The notes under the pieces are model-generated. The model did no database searches and was not told where the DNA came from. It worked only from the letters and a program-made list of their open reading frames with translations. From assembly GCF_029814175.1 (NCBI RefSeq), contig NZ_CP122312.1, forward strand, positions 1,674,001-1,738,000: DNA of 64,000 nucleotides, in the 5' to 3' direction. A program made the translations under genes and the position numbers. The DNA comes from Halospeciosus flavus. Lineage in GTDB: Archaea; Halobacteriota; Halobacteria; Halobacteriales; Halobacteriaceae. Positions 34,050 through 42,100 of this stretch are shown one piece after another (positions within the stretch are counted from its first letter, which is position 1; the number at the start of each line of letters is the position of its first letter).

Positions 34050-34391
34050 TCAGTCGTCGTCCGCGGTGACTGGCCCTTCGCCGCGGTTCCCCGCGGGGAC
34101 GTCGTCCTCGATGCTCGGCGGGTACTTCCCGCGGTCGATCTTGAGGTCCGAGAGCGGCCGCGCCATGCAGGTGAGACAGTAGTCCTCGGCCTCCTCCTCG
34201 GTGAGGCCGCGGGCCGCGGGCTGGGCGACTTCACCCTCGACGACCTCCGCCGAGCAGGCCAGACACATGCCGACGCGGCAGGAGTACTCCTGGGCGATGC
34301 CCTCCTCCAGACAGGCCTTGAGGATCGTCTCCTTCTCGGAAACTTCGATAGACTCGTCGCGACCGACGAACTCGACCGTGTGTTCAGTCAT
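34050..34391 (-). CDS. Plant-type [2Fe-2S] ferredoxin
   Basis: Electron carrier of 113 residues. Cluster ligands follow the plant-type pattern, Cys38-x4-Cys43-x2-Cys46 (YSCRVGMCLAC) and Cys75. An N-terminal beta-grasp strand TVEFVGRDESIEVSEKETILKACLEEGI precedes them. It lacks the larger helical insertion of the main haloarchaeal ferredoxin, so it is a secondary ferredoxin. It faces the geranylgeranyl-reductase-family gene across an inverted duplicated promoter (34413-34479), so it may donate electrons to that flavoenzyme (inference). Confidence 0.9.
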   Translation of the reverse strand: MTEHTVEFVGRDESIEVSEKETILKACLEEGIAQEYSCRVGMCLACSAEVVEGEVAQPAARGLTEEEAEDYCLTCMARPLSDLKIDRGKYPPSIEDDVPAGNRGEGPVTADDD

Positions 34392-34412
34392 AGACGGCCA
34401 TTCGACGAGCGC

Positions 34413-34479
34413 CGGGAAAACTCTTTATCCACCCGTGTCCCCGCGCAGGCGACGGATTTCTGGATAAAGAGTTTTCCCG
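34413..34479. promoter_or_regulatory. Mirror-image promoter pair between ferredoxin and reductase genes
   Basis: A perfect 19-base inverted repeat. The arm CGGGAAAACTCTTTATCCA (34413-34431) is the reverse complement of 34461-34479, with 29 bases between. Each arm, read outwards, is TGGATAAAGAGTTTTCCCG: a TATA-like GGATAAAG centred about 34 bases before its start codon, with 20 and 21 bases from arm end to the two ATGs. The two divergent genes thus have the same promoter sequence at the same distance. Confidence 0.8.
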
Positions 34480-34499
34480 ACGCGCCCCAATCTCGGCGT

Positions 34500-35912
34500 A
34501 TGCCCAACCACGAGTCCGACACCGCCGACTCGTCGTCGAGTTCACGGAAGCACTCCGTGGACGTCGTCGTCGTCGGCGCCGGGACCTCCGGCTGTTACGC
34601 CGCTGCCACGGTGGCGATGGCCGGATACGACGTGGCCATCGTCGAACGCAAGTCCGAGTCCGAGGCCGGCCACATCGCCTGTGGCGACGCGCTCAAGGGC
34701 GCGGACGCCTTCCCCGACGCCATCCCCAAGCGGAAACTCGAACCCGCCATCACGAACACCGAGGTCGACCACGGCCGCTTCGAGATTCCCCAGGAGGACA
34801 CGGTCCTCGAAATTCCGGTCCCCGGCGAACTCGCCGTCATCGACCGCTGGGAGTACGGGAAGTGCATCATCCGCGGCGCGAACGACCGCGGCGTCGACTT
34901 CCACTACGACGTCGTCGTCCAGGACGTGAAACAGGACAAGGCCGGCCGCGTCACCGGCGTGCGCGGCAAGCGAAAGGGCGAGGTCGTCCACTTCGACGCC
35001 GACGTCGTCGTCGACGCCGCGGGGTCGCTCTCGCTCCTCCAGGACAAGGTCGACTTCTCGGACTCGACGTTCGACACGAACGTCTCGTACTCGCAGTTCT
35101 GTTCGGCCTACCGCGAGATCGTCGAAGTCCCCGAGGAGGTCGAGTGGAAGGACGCGCTCGTCTTCAAGCCGACCAAGCGCGCGGCGGGATACCTCTGGTA
35201 CTTCCCGCGCACGGGCACGGAGATCAACGCGGGCCTCGGGTTCCAGATGAACGAACAGCCGATGAAACTCGTCGAGGACCTCAAGCGGGACCTCCGCAAC
35301 CGCCCCGAGTTCCAGGGCGCGACGGTGAAGGACAAACTCGGTGCCGCGCTCCCGACCCGACGGCCCTACGACTCGGCAGTCCACCCCGGCTACATCGCCG
35401 TCGGCGACGCCGCCGGTCTCGTCAACCCGACCACCGGTGGGGGTATCGCCGGCGCGGCCTACTCCGGGAAGTACGCCGCCGAGCAGGCCATCCAGGCCCT
35501 CGAAGAGGGCGACGTCAGCGAGGAGGCGCTCTGGGAGTACAACGAGCGCGTCATGGACCACTTCGGCGCGCGCTACGCCGGACTCGACGTCTACAACGTC
35601 CTCTCGACGGCCGTCGACGTCGACTCCCTGATGAGCCTCATGGCCTCCCTCCCTGCGGGGAAACTCTCGGAGGCGCTCTACTCCGGCAGCGCCGACCTCG
35701 ACTGGAAACTGAAGTTCCGGACGGCCGTCAAGAGCTTCGGCCACTGGGGGCAGATCTACCAGTTCTACCAGACGAAGCAACTCGCCGACGAACTCCTCGA
35801 ACACTACCACGACTACCCCTCGACACCTCACGGGATGGAGTCGTGGCAGGAACGACGCGACAGCATCATGGACCGCATCTACGAGCAGACCGGCGCCGAG
35901 GCGAAGTACTAG
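34500..35912 (+). CDS. Geranylgeranyl reductase family FAD-dependent oxidoreductase
   Basis: Flavoprotein of 470 residues. The FAD dinucleotide motif is VVVVGAGTSGCYAAATVAMAGYDVAIVER. The family motif around residue 180 (VVVDAAGSLSLL), the aromatic YLWYFPRTGTEINAGLGF, and GYIAVGDAAGLVNPTTGGGIAGAAYSGKYAAEQA, which closes the FAD site, follow. In archaea such enzymes saturate the isoprenoid chains of membrane lipids or other prenyl compounds; the exact substrate of this paralogue is unknown. About 20 Ser/Asp-rich residues precede the first strand. The ATG at 34500 fits the promoter arm spacing. Reduction needs low-potential electrons, and a ferredoxin gene with an identical promoter is divergent to it. 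Confidence 0.85.
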   Translation: MPNHESDTADSSSSSRKHSVDVVVVGAGTSGCYAAATVAMAGYDVAIVERKSESEAGHIACGDALKGADAFPDAIPKRKLEPAITNTEVDHGRFEIPQEDTVLEIPVPGELAVIDRWEYGKCIIRGANDRGVDFHYDVVVQDVKQDKAGRVTGVRGKRKGEVVHFDADVVVDAAGSLSLLQDKVDFSDSTFDTNVSYSQFCSAYREIVEVPEEVEWKDALVFKPTKRAAGYLWYFPRTGTEINAGLGFQMNEQPMKLVEDLKRDLRNRPEFQGATVKDKLGAALPTRRPYDSAVHPGYIAVGDAAGLVNPTTGGGIAGAAYSGKYAAEQAIQALEEGDVSEEALWEYNERVMDHFGARYAGLDVYNVLSTAVDVDSLMSLMASLPAGKLSEALYSGSADLDWKLKFRTAVKSFGHWGQIYQFYQTKQLADELLEHYHDYPSTPHGMESWQERRDSIMDRIYEQTGAEAKY

Positions 35913-36129
35913 ATCCGTTTCTGCGCTCTCTCGGCCGCTAACGCGGTCTCGCTCGCGACGACGATGGGCGCCGTCGGTCCGTCCGTCACCAATCGACGCC
36001 CACGGACGGTCGAACGCGTCACGGGCCATTCGGCCGTTCTAGAACCGACGCGCCGAACGTTCAAGTACGGAGACGGCACCAGACCCCCGTGTGCGGTGAG
36101 AATCGCCGCGGCGGGTCGGACTCGGAGAC

Positions 36130-36164
36130 GGTGACGCGTCCCGCCGCGGAGCGGACGCGTCACC
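36130..36164 (-). terminator. Perfect 12-bp stem-loop after the M20 gene
   Basis: GGTGACGCGTCC (36130-36141) pairs exactly with GGACGCGTCACC (36153-36164), leaving an 11-base loop, beginning seven bases after the stop codon of the minus-strand M20 gene. There is no T-run, so it may be a terminator or an mRNA 3'-end stabiliser. The remaining 215 bases up to the reductase gene show nothing else. Confidence 0.45.
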
Positions 36165-36170
36165 AGTACG

Positions 36171-37448
36171 CTACGGGATTCGCTCGACTGTCTCGACGAC
36201 GGCGTCGGTGAGGACGTCGATGCCGATGTCCAGACTCGTCTCGTCGACGTCGAACGTCGCAGTGTGGTGGCCGCCGGGGTGGTCGGTCCCCACGCCGACG
36301 TACGTCGCGAGGCCACCCTGCTTCTGGACGTGCTGCATCAGGTAGGTCGCGTCCTCGCTCCCGCCGAGTGCGGCGTGTTCGAGGACGTGGTCGACGTCGG
36401 GTTGGTGCTTCGCGACGTCCTCGACGACGTCGACGAGTTGCTGGTCGCTCTCGGCGCTCGGTGCTTCGCCCTCGGTCGAGAGTTCGACCTCGCACTCGTG
36501 CATCTCCGCGGCGTTGTGGAAGACGCGCTCTGCCTTCTCGCCCATGTAGTCGCGCAGGCGAGTCGTCTCGCCGCGCACCTCGCCCTCGACGAACGCCTCC
36601 GCAGGGACGATGTTCGAGGTCGTGCCGCCGCCGATACGCCCGGCGTTGACGCGCGTCGCGCCGTCCTTGTGCCGCGGGATGGCGTAGAGGTTCTGGATGG
36701 CCGTCCCGACCGCCTGCACCGCGTTGCGGCCGGCGTTCGGCTCGGCCCCCGCGTGGGACGGTGCGCCCTCGAACTCCGCGAGCAGGTGGCTCACCGCGAG
36801 GAATCCACCCATCCCGGCGACGACCTCACCCGTCGGGTGGTCGAGACCGACGTGGACGGCGAAGAGGTAGTCGACGTCGTCGAGGTGGCCGCCCTTCGCC
36901 ACCGCCTTGCCGCCGCCGACGCGCTCCTCGGCCGGTTGGAAGAAGACCTTGAACGTCCCCGAGAAGTCACTCTCCTTCACGGCTTCGAGGACGCCGACGC
37001 CGATGGTCGCGTGCGCGTCGTGCCCGCAAGCGTGCATGTATCCCTCGTTCTCGGAGCGGAAGCCGCGCTCGGCGGGGTCGTGGTCGGAGTCGGCTTCCTC
37101 GATGGGCAACGCGTCGATGTCGACGCGGAGACCGACCGTCGGACCGGCGCCGCGTTCGAGGACCGCGACGGCGCCCGTCGTCCCGCCTTCGAAGTGTTCG
37201 AGGACGTCCTCGTCGGCCCCCGCGTCCAGCGCGCGCTGGAACCACTCGTCGAGCGTCGCGTCGTCGGGGACGGCCATCCGGTCGTCGACCGAGAGGGCGT
37301 CGGCGCCGAGGTAGCGGTCGTCGACGCCGATACGGTCCAGTTCCTCGACGATGCGCGCGGTGGTGTAGAACTCACACCACGCCGGTTCGGGGTGGCGGTG
37401 GAGGTCTCGACGGAGCGCGAGCAGCGGGTCGGTCGGTGAGTCGCTCAT
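36171..37448 (-). CDS. M20D amidohydrolase, AbgA-like
   Basis: Metal-dependent amidohydrolase, 425 residues, of the family that includes p-aminobenzoyl-glutamate hydrolase and indoleacetyl-amino-acid hydrolases. Visible are RRDLHRHPEPAWCEFYTTARI, GLRVDIDALPIEE, the metal-binding MHACGHDAHATIGVG, FFQPAEERVGGGKA with the catalytic Glu, and the final ligand His in TDHPGGHHTATFDVD. The insertion after residue 40 (MAVPDDATLDEWFQRALDAGA) matches AbgA rather than the shorter M20D hydrolases. It diverges from an NhaC-type carrier, suggesting import and hydrolysis of an amide substrate. CTTTATAG lies about 29 bases before the ATG on its strand. Confidence 0.85.
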   Translation of the reverse strand: MSDSPTDPLLALRRDLHRHPEPAWCEFYTTARIVEELDRIGVDDRYLGADALSVDDRMAVPDDATLDEWFQRALDAGADEDVLEHFEGGTTGAVAVLERGAGPTVGLRVDIDALPIEEADSDHDPAERGFRSENEGYMHACGHDAHATIGVGVLEAVKESDFSGTFKVFFQPAEERVGGGKAVAKGGHLDDVDYLFAVHVGLDHPTGEVVAGMGGFLAVSHLLAEFEGAPSHAGAEPNAGRNAVQAVGTAIQNLYAIPRHKDGATRVNAGRIGGGTTSNIVPAEAFVEGEVRGETTRLRDYMGEKAERVFHNAAEMHECEVELSTEGEAPSAESDQQLVDVVEDVAKHQPDVDHVLEHAALGGSEDATYLMQHVQKQGGLATYVGVGTDHPGGHHTATFDVDETSLDIGIDVLTDAVVETVERIP

Positions 37449-37555
37449 GCTCGCTCAGCGGTCGCCACGGACTATAAAGGTGTGAGGGGCGACGGAGTTG
37501 CCGCGAGAGGAAAACCTATTTGCGGGCGTGCGACCCAGTGGTGAGTCGTACGCAC

Positions 37556-39151
37556 ATGAGTAGTAGAGACGACATCGACGAGGACGTGAAGGACACGGAC
37601 GTCCTCGACGAAGACGTAAAAGAGGAACTCGAGGCGGTGGAGGACACCGAAGAGGAGGTCACCATCGAGTTCTACGGCGGGAAGTGGATGAGTGCGGTCC
37701 CGCTGACGTTCTTCGTCGTTTGGGCAATTGTACAGAGCGGAGTGCTCCGCATCGGCGACACCACCGGACTCGTCACCGGGATGCTGGTCGGTCTCATCGT
37801 CGGACTCTTCTTCGTGAAGGGCTCGTGGAAACACTACGCGAACACTATCTTCGAGGGGATGACCCGCCGCGTCGCGGCCACCGCGGTCGTCGCGTGGCTG
37901 TGGGCTGGCATGTTCGCCGCCACCATCCAGACCGGCGGCTTCGTCGGCGGACTCGTCTGGGCCGCGGACGCCGCGGGTGTCGGCGCCGTGCTCTTCCCGG
38001 CAGTGACGTTCATCCTCGCAGCACTCCTCGCGACCGGCATCGGGACCGGCTACGGGACAACTGTCGCGTTCAGTGCACTGTTCTTCCCCGCGGGCGTGCT
38101 CCTCGGGGCGAACCCGGTGCTCCTGTTCGGCGCCATCCTCTCGGGGGCCGTCTTCGGCGACAACCTGGCTCCCGTGAGCGACACGACTATCGTGAGTGCC
38201 GTCACGCAGGACGCCGACATCGGTGGCGTCGTCGCCTCCCGATTCAAGTACGCCGTCACGGCGGCCGTCGTCGCCTTCGTCGGCTACCTCGTCGCCGGGT
38301 CGATGCTGTCCGGCGTCGACGTCTCCGGGCAGGCTCAGCAGATCTTCCTCCAGCAGAGCGAACCGCTCGGCCTCGTCCACCTCGTCTCGATGATGGTGGT
38401 CATCCTCACGGCCGTCCGGGGTCGCCACATCGTCGAGGCCATCTCGTGGGGTATCGTCGTCGCGTTCGTCTTCAACGTCGTCCTCGGTCTCGCACCGGTC
38501 TCGAAGATGATCGTCTTCGAGGCGCCACAGAGCCTCGGCATCGCGCAGTCGCTCGCGTGGCTCCCGTTCGTCCAACTCGTCCCCGCCGCACAGACGGGCG
38601 TGAGCGGTAGTCTCTACTCCGGTGCGAAGGGCTTCTTCCCGCTCATCGTCCTCGTGTTGCTCATCGTCGCAGGCGCACAGGTGATGATCCGGGGTGGTGG
38701 CTTCCGCGCGATCCAGGACTGGCTCCTCGAGTCGGTCGCGACAAGCGTCCGCCGCGCCGAACTCTCGATGGTCCTCGGCACCGCGACGGTCAACGCGATG
38801 ATCACCATCAACACCGCCGCCGAAATCGCCATCGCGCCCTACATCGCACGTCTCGGCGAGCGCTTCAACATCAACGGCTACCGCCGCGCGAACATCCTCG
38901 ACGCGAACACGTCCGCGCTGGGCTACATCTTCCCGTGGTCCGGCGGCGTCCTCGTCGGCTACGCCGTGTTGCAGGGGCTCCCCGAACAGTACGACTGGTT
39001 CACGCAGGCGATGGTCGTCAACCCGGTGGAGGTCTTCCCCTTCGTCTTCCACGGGTGGGTGCTCGTCATCGTCTTCTTGCTCTCGGCGCTGACCGGGTTC
39101 GGTCTCGAATACACCTCGGACCGCGAGTCTGAGGAGGTGGCACGCGTATGA
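37556..39151 (+). CDS. NhaC-family antiporter
   Basis: Membrane carrier of 531 residues with about 11-12 hydrophobic segments. The NhaC signature is GAVFGDNLAPVSDTTIVSAVTQ; the symmetry-related half has MITINTAAEIAIAPYIARLGERFNINGYRRANILD. Bacterial NhaC exchanges sodium for protons, and relatives exchange malate/lactate or amino acids. The 50-residue N-terminus is acidic and cytoplasmic. The ATG at 37556 is preferred over upstream non-ATG starts. The divergent M20 amidohydrolase suggests, without proof, that an organic acid or amino-acid conjugate is carried. It overlaps the next gene by four bases (ATGA). Confidence 0.88.
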   Translation: MSSRDDIDEDVKDTDVLDEDVKEELEAVEDTEEEVTIEFYGGKWMSAVPLTFFVVWAIVQSGVLRIGDTTGLVTGMLVGLIVGLFFVKGSWKHYANTIFEGMTRRVAATAVVAWLWAGMFAATIQTGGFVGGLVWAADAAGVGAVLFPAVTFILAALLATGIGTGYGTTVAFSALFFPAGVLLGANPVLLFGAILSGAVFGDNLAPVSDTTIVSAVTQDADIGGVVASRFKYAVTAAVVAFVGYLVAGSMLSGVDVSGQAQQIFLQQSEPLGLVHLVSMMVVILTAVRGRHIVEAISWGIVVAFVFNVVLGLAPVSKMIVFEAPQSLGIAQSLAWLPFVQLVPAAQTGVSGSLYSGAKGFFPLIVLVLLIVAGAQVMIRGGGFRAIQDWLLESVATSVRRAELSMVLGTATVNAMITINTAAEIAIAPYIARLGERFNINGYRRANILDANTSALGYIFPWSGGVLVGYAVLQGLPEQYDWFTQAMVVNPVEVFPFVFHGWVLVIVFLLSALTGFGLEYTSDRESEEVARV

Positions 39152-39414
39152 GTCTCCTACAGAAGTACCTGAAAGGCTGGCAGTTCCGCACGCACACCCC
39201 CTCCTTCGAGGAGGGCGAAGAGATGTCGGTGTTCGTCACCGGAACCGAGGACGGCACGCCGGTGGCCCGCATCGGCGATACGGTACTCGAACTCCACGAC
39301 GCGCCGTCGGACCTCGTCGACAAGCGCGTCGTCCTCCGAGTGACGTACTTCGACGAGACGAAACACCGAGGCGAAGCGGAGTACATCGAGACAGTCGGCG
39401 AGAGCGCGTTCTGA
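39148..39414 (+). CDS. Small TRAM-like beta-barrel protein
   Basis: Protein of 88 residues, conserved in appearance but not recognised as a named family. The pattern EMSVFVTGTEDGTPVARIGDTVLELHDAPSDLVDKRVVLRVTYFDETKHRGEAEYIETVG resembles TRAM/OB-fold beta strands, which in haloarchaea are often small nucleic-acid-binding proteins. The start overlaps the nhaC stop, so it is translated from the same mRNA. It is followed by a T6 run at about 39431-39436. Confidence 0.7.
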   Translation: MSLLQKYLKGWQFRTHTPSFEEGEEMSVFVTGTEDGTPVARIGDTVLELHDAPSDLVDKRVVLRVTYFDETKHRGEAEYIETVGESAF

Positions 39415-39424
39415 ACGCGGCTCC

Positions 39425-39440
39425 GCACCTACTTTTTTCG
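39425..39440 (+). terminator. T-run after the nhaC operon
   Basis: CACCTACTTTTTTCG begins about 12 bases after the stop of the small TRAM-like gene. T-rich runs of this kind end archaeal transcripts and are recognised by FttA/aCPSF1, whose gene starts at 62983. Confidence 0.5.
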
Positions 39441-39464
39441 AGGAACAGTCGCGAGAGAGTGCCC

Positions 39465-39797
39465 CTACTGCGCGCCGACGGTACGGCGCCGCTCGATGTC
39501 CGCGGAGATAGAGATACTGTCCGGGTAGTCCCACTCCATGATCTCGCGGGCGAGGTCGTCGTGCCCGAGAATCTCGAGTTCGCGTCGGTAGACCGTGTAG
39601 TGCCACGAGCGGAACGTCTCGCTCTCGTCGCCGTCGAGGGACTTGTACAGCGGGACGTAGTTCTCTCGCGGTGGTTCGGAGTGCGGTCCCTTCAGCTCCG
39701 CCCCCTTTCGGCGGACGGTGTCGCGGATGTCCTCGACGACCCGATCGAGGGTGTCGCGGTCCCCGCTTTCCAGGGTGAGTTTAGTTACGAAGGTCAT
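39465..39797 (-). CDS. Ribosomal protein S10-like (uS10/mL48 family) protein
   Basis: Protein of 110 residues with the S10 alpha/beta layout: MTFVTKLTLESGDRDTLDRVVEDIRDTVRRKGAELKGPHSEPPRENYVPLYKSLDG, including the GAELKGPH turn and the following loop seen in S10. It is too divergent, and too far from the ribosomal clusters, to be the standard S10. Role unknown; it could bind RNA. It is convergent with the nhaC operon. Confidence 0.75.
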   Translation of the reverse strand: MTFVTKLTLESGDRDTLDRVVEDIRDTVRRKGAELKGPHSEPPRENYVPLYKSLDGDESETFRSWHYTVYRRELEILGHDDLAREIMEWDYPDSISISADIERRRTVGAQ

Positions 39798-39929
39798 GAC
39801 TGGGAAGTCTACTCGTACTGAGGGCGCCGGAGTTCAAAAATAGTGTGTTTGTGTCCTCGCCACTCGCTCACACTGTTCGGGGTCTCGTGTCCGACATTCT
39901 CTTAATCCGGCACCGATTACACCACAGTA

Positions 39930-40394
39930 ATGACGGTTCAAGCAACCAGCGCCGGTGCCATCCTCTATCGGGACACCAGGGGCCGGCGCGAATACCTCCT
40001 CCTCAAGAGCCGCCCCGGGGACTGGGAGTTCCCGAAAGGCGGCGTGGAGGGGGACGAAGAACTCCAGCAGACCGCTATCAGGGAGGTGAAAGAAGAGGCG
40101 GGCATCGAGGACTTCCGGCTTCTCGACGGCTTCAGAGACGACTACGACTACGTCTTCGAGGCGAACGGAAAACGAATTCACAAGACGGTCCACCTCTTCG
40201 TCGCGAAGTCCTTCGAGGCCTCCGCGGAACTCTCGAACGAGCACTCCGACCTCCAGTGGCGGGACTACGAACAGGCGATCAACACCATCACGCAGGACGG
40301 GCCGCGCGAGATCCTGCGCGACGCCCACGAGTTCCTCGACGAGAAGTTCGACGAGGACGGTGAGGAGTCCGATGAGGGGTCCGACGGGGGGTAA
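39930..40394 (+). CDS. Nudix hydrolase, Ap4A-hydrolase-like
   Basis: Protein of 154 residues with the full Nudix box GGVEGDEELQQTAIREVKEEAGI at about 37-59. The upstream SAGAILYRDTRGRREYLLLKSRPGDWEFPKG and the tail QWRDYEQAINTITQDGPREILRDAHEFLDEKF are those of asymmetric bis(5'-nucleosyl)-tetraphosphatases. It probably degrades diadenosine polyphosphates or related nucleotides. An acidic Asp/Glu tail of 14 residues ends the protein. Confidence 0.88.
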   Translation: MTVQATSAGAILYRDTRGRREYLLLKSRPGDWEFPKGGVEGDEELQQTAIREVKEEAGIEDFRLLDGFRDDYDYVFEANGKRIHKTVHLFVAKSFEASAELSNEHSDLQWRDYEQAINTITQDGPREILRDAHEFLDEKFDEDGEESDEGSDGG

Positions 40395-40445
40395 CGCCCC
40401 GGACTCCGGCGATATCCCTTTAGTCGCCTAGTCCCAACTCCGCCC

Positions 40446-41462
40446 GTGACAGCCGGCGACTCCGACCACGAGTTCGGCTTCGAACTCCGCTTCTGTGCGT
40501 GGGCCGAGCGCGCGTGGGACGCACACGCCGACAGCGACGACTTCGTCGTCGCGCGCCAACTCGGCACCCGCGGCCGGCGCTGGGACACGGTTATCGTCGA
40601 ATCCACACCCGAGGCGCTCCGCGAACGGGCCGCACTCGGCGCGGACACGCTCGACCCCGACCTCCAGTTCCTCGCCGAACACGCGCCCGCGGAGTGGGCG
40701 TGGTACCGCGACGCGCTCCCCGACCCCGGCTACCCGTGGCGCTACGTCCGGCAGGCCATCCACCGCGGCGCGGCCCGCGGCGTCGTCGAGAAACGCCGGA
40801 ACGGCAACCGCATCCAGATTCGGCGAGTCGGTCCCTACCCCGACTGGGTCGAGCGCCTCGTCGCCGTCGAGCACAAACCCGACCTCGACGCCAGTGCCGC
40901 GCGCGACCTCGCCGACCAGCTAGAGCGCGACGTCGCGCTCGGACTCGCCGACGAGGTGTGGCTCGCGACCGAGGCGACCGGCGCGCGCGTCGAACCTGCC
41001 CTGCTCGAAGAGATGCCGGTCGAGGTCGGTATCCTCGTCTTCGACCCGGTCGCGGGCGACGTGGAGGTCGTCTGGTACCCCCGCTCGCTCGACCCCGACG
41101 CGCCGGGCGAGCGCGTCCGCGGCGGCGAATCCGAGTCGGTCGACGCCGACCGCAAGGCCGAACTCCGCGCGCGCATCGCCGAGCGCGCCTACGGCCGCGG
41201 CTGGCGGCACTACGTCGACAACGTGCGCCCGGACTGCCGGCACTTCCACCTCCGACGCGCCGATACGGGCTACGTCCCCGCCTGTGGAGCGAAGGGCTGC
41301 GAACAGTCCGAGAGCGAGTGCGGGAGTTCCTGTCCGGAGTTCGAACCGGAACCCCCAACCTGGCGACAGCAGGGGTGGCCCGTCGAGGGCGGTCCCGGAA
41401 AGACGATCCAGCGGGTGTTGGCCGCGCGACGTCGCCGCGAACGCCCAGGGCTCGGGGAGTGA
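40446..41462 (+). CDS. Haloarchaeal DUF5787-like protein, nuclease-like fold suspected
   Basis: Protein of 338 residues with a GTG start at 40446 and CCCTTTAG about 26 bases upstream. The central segment PDWVERLVAVEHKPDLDASAARDLADQLERDVALGLADEVWLAT has the E-x-K and following helix of PD-(D/E)xK nucleases, with an acidic residue possibly in the preceding helix. The C-terminal third is cysteine-rich (DCRHFH, ACGAKGCEQSESECGSSCPEF), resembling a metal-binding motif. I associate it with DUF5787; the enzymatic activity is an inference. It is the end of a small plus-strand group with the Nudix gene. Confidence 0.65.
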   Translation: MTAGDSDHEFGFELRFCAWAERAWDAHADSDDFVVARQLGTRGRRWDTVIVESTPEALRERAALGADTLDPDLQFLAEHAPAEWAWYRDALPDPGYPWRYVRQAIHRGAARGVVEKRRNGNRIQIRRVGPYPDWVERLVAVEHKPDLDASAARDLADQLERDVALGLADEVWLATEATGARVEPALLEEMPVEVGILVFDPVAGDVEVVWYPRSLDPDAPGERVRGGESESVDADRKAELRARIAERAYGRGWRHYVDNVRPDCRHFHLRRADTGYVPACGAKGCEQSESECGSSCPEFEPEPPTWRQQGWPVEGGPGKTIQRVLAARRRRERPGLGE

Positions 41463-41484
41463 GCGGCGACCCGCGGGACCGCCG

Positions 41485-42003
41485 TCACTCCTCGTCGTCG
41501 GCGACTTCGACCCTGTCGCGGTCGACGGCGAGTTTGAACGTCGGGACCGTCCGGTAGACGACTTCGACGACCCCCTTCCGCTCCAGCGAGTTGAGGGCCT
41601 GTCGCACCGCCTTCGACTCGGGGTCGATACCGAACTCCTCGTGGAGTTTGTGGAGGACCGAGACGACGCTCTCCGAGCGCTCGTCGGGTCCAGCGGCGAC
41701 GGCGAACACCTGCTCTTCGAGGTCGGACATGTGGATGGTCATCGTCTCGCCGACCTCCTCGCCGCGGACCAGCGCGACGCCGGCCGCCGTCGCCCGGATG
41801 AGGCTGTTCTCGTCGCGGTAGTAGTAGTCTCTGAGTTCCGACTCCAGGTACTGGTGGACCTCGCTCCCGCTCTCGACGTCCCAGCGTTCCTGGAGGGCGC
41901 TGTTCTTCGTCGGTTGTAACTCCACGATGTCCGCGAGTCGCTCGCGGGCTTCCGCCCCGAGTTCGGGTTCCCCGTCGTCCGTGTCGGCGTCCGCGTCGCT
42001 CAT
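41485..42003 (-). CDS. DUF5797-like winged-helix protein
   Basis: Protein of 172 residues, acidic at both ends. The middle ERLADIVELQPTKNSALQERWDVESGSEVHQYLESELRDYYYRDENSLIRATAAGVALV has the shape of a winged helix-turn-helix. The second half ends with RQALNSLERKGVVEVVYRTVPTFKLAVDRDRVEV, a second small HTH. Likely a regulator or DNA-binding factor of unknown target. The ATG at 42003 is directly before the acidic leader; the frame further upstream lies antisense to enoyl-CoA hydratase. Confidence 0.65.
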   Translation of the reverse strand: MSDADADTDDGEPELGAEARERLADIVELQPTKNSALQERWDVESGSEVHQYLESELRDYYYRDENSLIRATAAGVALVRGEEVGETMTIHMSDLEEQVFAVAAGPDERSESVVSVLHKLHEEFGIDPESKAVRQALNSLERKGVVEVVYRTVPTFKLAVDRDRVEVADDEE

Positions 42004-42100
42004 ACGTCTTGATTCCGGGTGGGAGTATTTCGCCCTTGTGGACGGCGCGGACGAATCCTCCCGAACGATTATGTCCCGTCCCGTCTCGTCTACCACCACA

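Noticed and set aside
35913..36129. Possible RNA gene in the gap after the geranylgeranyl reductase
   Set aside because: No cloverleaf or conserved RNA motif could be recognised; only the adjacent stem-loop at 36130-36164 stands out.
42071..42100. Earlier ATG for enoyl-CoA hydratase
   Set aside because: The TATA-like CGATTATG overlaps it and the crotonase homology begins only after 42101.
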